In this document: in pieces, positions 36,278 through 42,991 of the stretch
How positions within the stretch are numbered: the first letter of the stretch is position 1
How the letters are laid out: every line of letters starts with the position of its first letter
Source: Myxococcales bacterium
GTDB lineage: Bacteria > Myxococcota > Myxococcia > Myxococcales > JAJYLH01
Direction: 5' to 3'
DNA: 64,000 nt
Assembly (NCBI GenBank): GCA_021787845.1
Contig: JAJYLH010000002.1
Location: 1 to 64,000, forward strand
Notes under the pieces: model-generated
The model's database searches: none
Seen by the model: only the letters and a program-made list of their open reading frames with translations
Told to the model about the DNA's origin: nothing
Program-made: the position numbers and the translations under genes

Positions 36278-38560
36278 CTATCTGGTTTCGCTCTCGCCCA
36301 GGGCGAGGATGCGGGACCCGTTGGCGACGACGACCAGGACGGCCGCGCTCCCGAGGAGGGCGCCGCTGCGCGGGTCGAGGAGCCCGGTGGCAGCGAGGGC
36401 GATGAGGACCATCGACAGCCCGAAGGCGAGGTAGACGTTCTGGCCGAGGATCTGCCGGGTGCGGTCGGCGAGGCGGACGAGGCGCGGGAGGCGGCCGAGG
36501 TCGGCGCCGAGGAGGGCGACGTCCGCGCCGCCGAGGGCGACCTGGTCGAGCTCCGCGCCGATGGCGACGCCGACATCCGCGCCGCCGAGCGCCGGGGCGT
36601 CGTTGACGCCGTCGCCCACCATCATCACGACTCGCCCGGCGGCCTGCTCCCGGCGGATCACTTCCAGCTTTTGCGCCGGCAGCACGTCCGAAATGACCTC
36701 GTCCATCCCCAGCGCCGTGCCGACCTCGCGCGCCACCGCCGCCCGGTCGCCGGTCAGGAGCACCAGCCGGTTGATGCCCAGGTCGCGCATCGCCTGCAGA
36801 GAGTCCCGCGCCTCCGCCCGCGGCTCGTCCCGCAACACGAGGCGCCCCAGGCACCGCGCGCCGAGCCCCACCCAAACCTGCGAAACGTCGTCGGCGCCGT
36901 CGGGTGCGGGCGGGACCGCTCCGGGCATCGGTTCCAACCCGGCTCGGGTTCCGTCCCGCTCATCCTGAGCGCAGTCGAAGGATGAGCGCGCGTCCAAGGC
37001 CCCGGCCCGCTCGTCCCTCGACTGCGCTCGGGATGAGCGGTCAATGGCGAACGCGTCGTCGGCGCCGTCGGGTGCCCGCTCATGCTGAGATGCTGCCCGC
37101 TCATCTTGAGCTCCTCCCCGCACATCCTGAGCGCAGTCGAAGGATGAGCGCGCGCCCCTTTTCCCGGCCCGCTTGTCCCTCGACTGCGCTCGGGATGAGC
37201 GGTCAATGGCGAACGCGTCGTCAGTCCCTACGGTTCGAGCGCCAGTCTCGATGCCGAGCTCTTCCAGCAACGCGCGCCGGCCGAGGACCGCGCGGCCGCC
37301 ATCGAGCGTCGCGGTGACGCCGAGCCCGGGCTTTTCCTGGAGCTCTCGCGGCGCCTCGACCTCGAGCCCCCGCGCGCGGGCTTCGGCGACCACCGCGCGG
37401 GAGACCGGATGGAGCGAGCCGAACCCGCATGCCGCCGCCGTCGCCAGGACCTCGCTCTCCGTCGCGCCGCCGAACGCGTGGACCTCGTGGACCGACGGCG
37501 CGCCGACGGTCACGGTGCCGGTCTTGTCGAGAATCAGGGTGTCCACGTCCGATGCGCGCTCCAGGAAATCGCTGCTCTTGATCAGCAGCCGCAACCGCGT
37601 CGCCGCGGTCATCGCCGAGACCATCGCCGCCGGGCCCGCGACGACCAGCGCGGTCGGCGTCGCCACGACCAGGACCGCAATCGCCCGCGACAAGTCGCTC
37701 GTGAAGAACAGGGTCGTCGCCGCCAGGGTCAAGACCAGCGGCAGCCAGACGCCGGCGCGCTTTTCGAAGAGCCGAAGAATCGGGACCGAGCTGCGCTCGA
37801 CCTCGGCGAGGAGCTTCACGACGCGTCCGAGCACCGTGTCCGATCCGGCGCCGCGAACTTTCACCCGCAGCATCCCGTCGAGCGCGACGGTGCCCGCGAA
37901 GACCGGACTTCCGGGGCCGACATCCTGGTGCAACGACTCGCCGGTGATGGCGGACGGGTCGATGGCCGCGCGACCCTCGACGACGATGCCGTCTGCCGCG
38001 ACGCGCTCGCCCGGGCGGACCAGGATGATGTCGTCGGGGCGGAGGGAGTTGGGATCGACCCTCTCCTCCGCGCCATTTTCCCAGCGCACCGCCTGTCGCG
38101 CCGCCAGCGCGCGGATGCCGTCGATGGCGGCGCGCGCCCCCAGGGAGCTGCGGTCTTCGAAGATGCGCCCGATTTCCAGGAACAGCGGGACGAGCGTCGC
38201 GGTGACGAAATCGCCCGCGGCGGCGGCGGCGAGAATCGCGATGGCGACGAGCTGATCGGTCGCGCGCTTGGGGTCGCCGGTGACGATGCCGCGCAGGCCG
38301 GCGAGGAGCGTCGGCACGCCGACGACCAGCGCCGCCGCCGCGCGGACCAGCTCGCCGACTTGCCATTGCGCGGGCTCCAGGCGGAGGAGCACGGTACCCA
38401 GCGCCAAGAGGCCGAGCGCGACGAGCCCGGAGCCCATGCGGACGCCGATGCGGCGGCGTTCCTCCGGCCCGAGGACCGAGGGCGGCGACGGGCTTCGCGC
38501 TTCTTCGCCCAGCCGCCGTTCGTCGAGGGCCGGCGCGACCGCCGCGGCAGGGACCGTCAT
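36278..38560 (-). CDS. P1B-like P-type ATPase lacking the CPx motif, with an in-frame repeat insertion
   Basis: The 760-residue pump has no N-terminal metal-binding domain. It has paired hydrophobic segments (about 45-120), the TGES actuator loop (DPSAITGESLHQD, about 200-212), a core helix reading VVATPTALVVAGPAAM (about 298-313), the phosphorylation site DKTGTVT (about 343-349), the HP of GSLHPVSRAVV and GDGVNDAP (about 650-657). The core CPx motif of heavy-metal pumps is TPT here, so classical Cu/Zn/Cd transport is doubtful. Residues about 447-533 derive from two copies of a dispersed palindromic repeat inserted in the nucleotide-binding domain. It ends an operon of three SPFH proteins, 190 bp upstream. 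Confidence 0.85.
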   Translation of the reverse strand: MTVPAAAVAPALDERRLGEEARSPSPPSVLGPEERRRIGVRMGSGLVALGLLALGTVLLRLEPAQWQVGELVRAAAALVVGVPTLLAGLRGIVTGDPKRATDQLVAIAILAAAAAGDFVTATLVPLFLEIGRIFEDRSSLGARAAIDGIRALAARQAVRWENGAEERVDPNSLRPDDIILVRPGERVAADGIVVEGRAAIDPSAITGESLHQDVGPGSPVFAGTVALDGMLRVKVRGAGSDTVLGRVVKLLAEVERSSVPILRLFEKRAGVWLPLVLTLAATTLFFTSDLSRAIAVLVVATPTALVVAGPAAMVSAMTAATRLRLLIKSSDFLERASDVDTLILDKTGTVTVGAPSVHEVHAFGGATESEVLATAAACGFGSLHPVSRAVVAEARARGLEVEAPRELQEKPGLGVTATLDGGRAVLGRRALLEELGIETGARTVGTDDAFAIDRSSRAQSRDKRAGKRGARSSFDCAQDVRGGAQDERAASQHERAPDGADDAFAIDRSSRAQSRDERAGALDARSSFDCAQDERDGTRAGLEPMPGAVPPAPDGADDVSQVWVGLGARCLGRLVLRDEPRAEARDSLQAMRDLGINRLVLLTGDRAAVAREVGTALGMDEVISDVLPAQKLEVIRREQAAGRVVMMVGDGVNDAPALGGADVGVAIGAELDQVALGGADVALLGADLGRLPRLVRLADRTRQILGQNVYLAFGLSMVLIALAATGLLDPRSGALLGSAAVLVVVANGSRILALGESETR
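36961..37222. repeat. Two 100-bp direct copies of a TGAGC-family palindrome inside the ATPase gene
   Basis: Near-identical 100-bp copies at 36961-37060 and 37123-37222 are 62 bp apart. Each holds CATCCTGAGCGCAGTCGAAG and the inverted relative CCCTCGACTGCGCTCGGGAT. They are read in frame as SSRAQSRD and SSFDCAQD peptides. Relatives lie at 336-363 and 30149-30276. Confidence 0.85.
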
Positions 38561-38635
38561 GGGGTGCCCCGCGGGGGAGGGAAACGCGAGCCTGGCGTCA
38601 GGTCGCCGCCGCCTCCCGCTGCCAAACGCTCGCGC

Positions 38636-38680
38636 CGATCAGACCGATCGGTCCGATCCGACCGATCGGTCCGATCGGAC
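38636..38680. repeat. GACCGATCGGTC-family palindrome, copy 3
   Basis: Two full GACCGATCGGTCCGATC units lie in tandem in the 190-bp gap between the third SPFH gene and the ATPase gene. They could form a hairpin within the operon mRNA. Confidence 0.85.
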
Positions 38681-38750
38681 ATTTGCGCGGAGACGTTTGC
38701 TCGCAGCGAGGAGAACCTGGCCGCGCGCCAGCCTGCGTTTCCCCTCGCCC

Positions 38751-39827
38751 TCATCGCCGCTCCGGGAGCATGCGCAGCACGCGGTCTTCCGAATTCGCGC
38801 TCGCCGTCGCGGGGGGCCCGGCGGTCTGCGGCGCCATCGTGATGCGCAAGCCGTGGTAGTGCCCTCCCGCCGCCGGCGGCGGAATCCAGCGGACGCTTCC
38901 CGCGCTGGAAATCGCCTGGTCCACCGCGTCGCGGTAGAGGCGCTCGCGCACCATCGCCGGGTTCGCTCGGTACTCCTTCTCCAGCGCCAGAAAAGCCGCA
39001 GCCGCTCCATTCGCCTGCGCGAGCGCGGCCGCGGCGTCCGACTTCGCCTGCGCGACCGAGCGGGTCGCCTCCGCTTGCGCCTCGGGAATCGCGCTTTGCG
39101 CGTACGCCTCCGCCTTCTTCTTCGCCGTCTCCGCGTCGATGACCGCGCCCTGCACCGCGTCGAAATCGCGCTGGACCATCACGGGCGGCGTCAGAGCCGT
39201 CACCTCGAGCGACGCGATTTCGAGTCCCGAATGCGCCGCGTCGAGCCCGGCCTGGGCGCGCTTCGTCGCCGCCGCGAGGAGCGCCTTGCGCCCGTTCGCC
39301 AGCACGCGGTCGACGCCCATCTCGCCGACCGACTGGACCATCGCCGCGGTCACCTCGGCTCGCAGCACCGCGGCCGATGGCGGCCCGTAGAACTCCCACG
39401 CGACGGGATCCCGGACGCGGTAGTGCACCGTCATCGCGAGGTGCACGATGTTCTGGTCGCCCGTCAGCGCGTAGCCGTTCTGTACGGGATCGAGAGTCGC
39501 ACCCGTCAGCTTGTCGGTCATCAGCGTGTCGACCCGGAGCTCCTCGACGCGCTTGATTTTCACGCGAACCACTTCGTCGATCGGCCGCGGCAGCGCGAAA
39601 AGGAGGCCTGGACCATGCTCGCGCAGACCCGGACCCGCGCCGACGAGCCGTCCCCAGCGCAGGACGATCGCGACCTCGTCCGGATGCACGATGGTGATTC
39701 CCGAGACGGCGTAGAGCACAGCCATCGCGGCAATCCACCAGTGCATCCGCTGCCAGGCGGCGCCGGCGGCGGCCGAGAGCGGCGTCGCGAGCCGACCGAG
39801 CTCGGACGAATCGCGCCGGCGTCTCAC
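38751..39827 (-). CDS. SPFH/Band 7 (HflK/HflC-like) protein, third of three
   Basis: The 358-residue protein has one N-terminal membrane helix (about 30-45, MHWWIAAMAVLYAVSGI), then an SPFH domain (about 45-240, TIVHPDEVAIVLRWGRLVG and IKRVEELRVDTLMTD) and an Ala-rich coiled coil (about 250-300). SPFH proteins assemble as large membrane rings that enclose partner proteins. The GTG start overlaps the previous stop by four bases (GTGA). It is followed by the P-type ATPase gene. Confidence 0.85.
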   Translation of the reverse strand: MRRRRDSSELGRLATPLSAAAGAAWQRMHWWIAAMAVLYAVSGITIVHPDEVAIVLRWGRLVGAGPGLREHGPGLLFALPRPIDEVVRVKIKRVEELRVDTLMTDKLTGATLDPVQNGYALTGDQNIVHLAMTVHYRVRDPVAWEFYGPPSAAVLRAEVTAAMVQSVGEMGVDRVLANGRKALLAAATKRAQAGLDAAHSGLEIASLEVTALTPPVMVQRDFDAVQGAVIDAETAKKKAEAYAQSAIPEAQAEATRSVAQAKSDAAAALAQANGAAAAFLALEKEYRANPAMVRERLYRDAVDQAISSAGSVRWIPPPAAGGHYHGLRITMAPQTAGPPATASANSEDRVLRMLPERR

Positions 39828-40849
39828 GGGCGGCCTTTGCTCGGCGTCGGGGGGACCTGGCCGCTCTGGAGCATCGAGAACGGCTCGGAGTCGGTGCGCA
39901 ACACGAGCGAGGCGCCCGGCCCGACCAGCTTGTCCAAGGATTGGAGCGACCGCGTGAAGCGATAGAGGTCCGGATCGACCTGGTGCGCGTCGGCGTAGAT
40001 CTTCGCGACCTTCGCCGCCGATTCGCCGCGGATGCGCGCGGTCTCCTCGGCGCCCTTGGCGCGGATTTGCGCCGCCTGGAGGTCGGCCTCGGAGCGGATG
40101 CGGCTCGCCGCCTGCGCGCCTTCGGCCTGGTACTTCGCTGCGAAGCGCTGCCGCTCGGCGCGCATCTGCTCGAAGGCCGCCGCGACGTTCTCCTCGGGAA
40201 GCGAGAGCCGCTCGAGGCGAATCTGATCGATCGCGATGCCGTACTTCGACTTCGCGAGCGGCGCCGTCGAGGCGAGCAGCTCCTTCTCGATTTCGTCGAC
40301 GTGCAGGTCCTTCGGGTCCGTGGAAACCAGCGCCGACAGGTCGTACTCGCCGAGCGTCCCGATGGCGGCGTTCGCGAGGAGGCCGTCGAGCTTCGTCTGC
40401 GCTCCCGGTTGGCTTCCGATCGCCTGCACGAACGCGAGCGGGTCGGCAACCTGCCACACCGCGAAGAGCTTGACGATGACATTCTTCTTGTCGCGCGTCA
40501 GCATCTCGGTGTGGCCGGTTTCGTAGACCTGGCGGCGCATGTCGAGCATCCGCGCCTCGTCGACGGGCCAGGGGAGCTTCCAATGGAGCCCCGGTTTCGT
40601 CGCCGCGCGCAACGGACGGCCGAAGCGGGTGATCAGCGCCGCCTGCCCTTCGCGCACCACCACCGCGCTCGCGTCGAACACGATGGCCGCGAGCGCCAGC
40701 GCGCCCACGCTCGCGCGGAGCCAGCGCTGAGTCCTCAGACCGCGACCGCTCGACGGCTCGACCGCGCTCGACAGGAGCGGCGCCGGCCCCCCGTCCGTCC
40801 CGGGCGCAATCGATGGGCGAGCGTCATGTTCCTTCATGGCCTCAGCCAC
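39824..40849 (-). CDS. SPFH/Band 7 (HflC-like) protein, second of three
   Basis: The 341-residue protein has a single membrane helix (about 46-62) followed by VVREGQAALITRFGRPLRAA, the typical SPFH opening. The SPFH domain runs to about 220 and an Ala/Arg/Glu-rich coiled coil follows (about 220-285). It reads like HflC, including the LERLSLPEENVAAAFEQMRAE helix. The GTG at 40849 has GGAGGTGA six bases upstream inside the preceding gene. An ATG at 40837 overlapping that gene's stop is the alternative. No FtsH protease gene is adjacent. Confidence 0.85.
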   Translation of the reverse strand: MAEAMKEHDARPSIAPGTDGGPAPLLSSAVEPSSGRGLRTQRWLRASVGALALAAIVFDASAVVVREGQAALITRFGRPLRAATKPGLHWKLPWPVDEARMLDMRRQVYETGHTEMLTRDKKNVIVKLFAVWQVADPLAFVQAIGSQPGAQTKLDGLLANAAIGTLGEYDLSALVSTDPKDLHVDEIEKELLASTAPLAKSKYGIAIDQIRLERLSLPEENVAAAFEQMRAERQRFAAKYQAEGAQAASRIRSEADLQAAQIRAKGAEETARIRGESAAKVAKIYADAHQVDPDLYRFTRSLQSLDKLVGPGASLVLRTDSEPFSMLQSGQVPPTPSKGRP

Positions 40850-42843
40850 AGCTCACCTCCGTCGCGCTGAATCCGCGAGTCGATCACCGTGAAGCGCCGG
40901 CCGGCGAGATCCGCCTCGAGCGTCTCCAGCCGCCGCCGCATCCGGTATTCCGCCGGGCTCGCGCGGTACTGCGATTCCAGCGTCCGAAACGCCCACGCGC
41001 GGCCGGTTGCGCGCGACTCGTTTTCCGCCGCCGTCGCCTTCGCGTCGTTCTCGGTGGCGAGCGCCTTCGCCTCCACCGCCGGAACGAGCTTCGTCGCGTA
41101 CGCGTCGGCGAGCACTTGCGTCGTCACCTCGCCGAGCTGCGCGGAAACAACGTCCTGATACGCCCGCGCGACCGGCACCGGCGGATGCATCCCGTGCAAG
41201 GTGAACGCGACGATCTTCACGCCAAGGCCGAGCTCGTCCGCGTCGTGCTGGACCATCGCCCGCATCGTCGCCGCGTCCTGAAAGACGTTCTGCGAAAGCA
41301 CCTCCTCCAGCGTCCGGTCGACCGTCGTGCGCATCACCGCGCGGTACGCGATGGCGTCGAGCGCTCGCAGCGGGTTCGCGCAGTCGTACTCCCACGCTTT
41401 CGCGTCCGCGATTCGGAAATCCACGCTCGCGTCGATGGAGACGAGATCGCGGCCGTTGCCGAGCAGGAGGTAGTACTCGCGCTTCGCGTGCTGCTTCGCC
41501 CAGAGCACGTTCTCGGGACCGCTGCCGCTCCCTTGGTCGCCGACGTTGATCCACTGCACGCGGCGCACCGGGACGCGCCGCACCCGGTCGATCGGCCACG
41601 GCCAGTGCACGTGCATCCCCGGACCGAGCGGCGCGCCCGCCGCCTGGACGCCGAACCGCTCCAGAAGACCTTGCTGCTCCACCGGAACGAGCGTCACCGA
41701 GGTCGAGAGCCAGCCGATGAGCGCGAGCGAAATCACGAGCGGCTCGAAACCGCGGCGGATGACCGTGAAGGCCCAGGTCGAGCGCAGGTCGACGCCGAAT
41801 TTCTTCTGAGCCGCGTCGAGCACGCTCGCGACGACGTTCGGCCGGCTGCCGAGGACGACCAGCGCGGCGGAGTCGAGGGCGAACGGCGCGTCGGGCACGG
41901 GGAGGCCGCGTCGCATCGGGCGAAGGCCCCAGCACACCGCGACGTCGAAGGCGAGAATCAGAGGGACGGCGAGGCTCGCGAGGGAGAGGACGTGGATTGC
42001 CGCGAAGACCGGAGCGGTGCCGGCGAATAGGAGCGCCCACGAGACCACCCGCGCGCCACGAGCGAGCGTCGGGGCTTCGGGAAACGCTGTCGCGTCCGCG
42101 CCTTCGAGGTAGCGCGCGGAAATCGCGGCGAGCCAGGCGACGACGGCGAGCGCGCCGACGATGGCGACCGTGGGCAGGAGGGCGCGCGCCATCGGCGGCG
42201 ACGAAGCTTTCAGCGCCCAGAGAATCGCCAGCGGCCCGACCGCGGAAACCAGAAGCCGCAAGGTCGACGACGCCGACGCGCCGCTCAAGAGATGGAGCCC
42301 CGACGACGAGCGGTCCGCGTCGTCCGGCTCCTCGCTGGCGTCCGATGGCTCCTCTTCCCGTGGCACGTTCTCTTGTGGCACGGGCGTCCTCGCCCGTGAT
42401 GGGCTTGCCGGATCGTGGGCCTCGGAATCGCGCCCGCCTTCACGGGCGAGGACGCCCGTGCCACGGGACAAGAGAGTTCCCGGGTCCTGGAGAGGTTTCC
42501 CCGGCGGCGCCGCACGCGCTCCGGCTCCGCTCTTATCGGACCGATCGGTCCGATCCGACCGATCGGTCCGATTCGTCTCGAGCCCTGCGGCTGGGCTCAG
42601 GGCGAGCTTTGGCGCCGCCGCGCGCGCGTGCGCGCGTTCCGCCTGCGTGAGCGCGACGCCGAGCAGGATGCCGGTCGCGAGGAGGAACGTGACGCCGACC
42701 GAGACGAGCGCGCCGCACGCGAGCACCAGCCCCGCGACGGCCGCGGCGAGCATCCCGACGAACGAAGCGACCGCGAGCAGCAGGACCACGCCGCGGTAGC
42801 GGTCGCGACGGGGCTCGGCGGAGAGTTCGGGTCCGGACGACAT
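40834..42843 (-). CDS. Polytopic SPFH/Band 7 (HflK-like) protein, first of three
   Basis: The 669 residues begin with about 390 residues of membrane region: hydrophobic segments near 18-66, 197-213, 222-243, 265-307 and 370-390. An SPFH domain (about 390-600, VPVEQQGLLERFGVQAAG) and a coiled-coil tail follow. Ordinary HflK has one helix, so this is an unusual polytopic form. The loop at about 90-180 is translated repeat DNA: TDRSDRTDRSD comes from the palindrome at 42536-42572, and SRGTGVLAREGG to SRARTPVPQE comes from the element at 42375-42464. It is first in the SPFH-ATPase operon. Confidence 0.8.
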   Translation of the reverse strand: MSSGPELSAEPRRDRYRGVVLLLAVASFVGMLAAAVAGLVLACGALVSVGVTFLLATGILLGVALTQAERAHARAAAPKLALSPAAGLETNRTDRSDRTDRSDKSGAGARAAPPGKPLQDPGTLLSRGTGVLAREGGRDSEAHDPASPSRARTPVPQENVPREEEPSDASEEPDDADRSSSGLHLLSGASASSTLRLLVSAVGPLAILWALKASSPPMARALLPTVAIVGALAVVAWLAAISARYLEGADATAFPEAPTLARGARVVSWALLFAGTAPVFAAIHVLSLASLAVPLILAFDVAVCWGLRPMRRGLPVPDAPFALDSAALVVLGSRPNVVASVLDAAQKKFGVDLRSTWAFTVIRRGFEPLVISLALIGWLSTSVTLVPVEQQGLLERFGVQAAGAPLGPGMHVHWPWPIDRVRRVPVRRVQWINVGDQGSGSGPENVLWAKQHAKREYYLLLGNGRDLVSIDASVDFRIADAKAWEYDCANPLRALDAIAYRAVMRTTVDRTLEEVLSQNVFQDAATMRAMVQHDADELGLGVKIVAFTLHGMHPPVPVARAYQDVVSAQLGEVTTQVLADAYATKLVPAVEAKALATENDAKATAAENESRATGRAWAFRTLESQYRASPAEYRMRRRLETLEADLAGRRFTVIDSRIQRDGGELWLRP
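42375..42464. repeat. 90-bp MITE-like inverted-repeat element, copy 2 (intragenic)
   Basis: An arm starting GTGGCACGGGCG at 42375-42399 is repeated inverted at 42440-42464 around a 40-bp centre, nearly identical to the element at 487-577. It lies in frame inside the first SPFH gene and encodes part of its cytoplasmic loop. Confidence 0.85.
42536..42572. repeat. GACCGATCGGTC-family palindrome, copy 4 (intragenic)
   Basis: Two tandem units TCGGACCGATCGGTCCGAT and CCGACCGATCGGTCCGAT lie inside the first SPFH gene, translated as the RTDRSDRTDRSD stretch. Confidence 0.85.
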
Positions 42844-42991
42844 CGACGCGACGGTCTATCGCGAAAGCCAGGGGATGTGCACGCCTGGCCTGCGAAGCCC
42901 TCGGCCGCCGGGTGAGAGCCGCCTCCCGCGCGCCCACGGCAGCGCCCGATGAGCCGCGCCAGATTCAATTCCGAGGAGGGAAACGCCGAAC

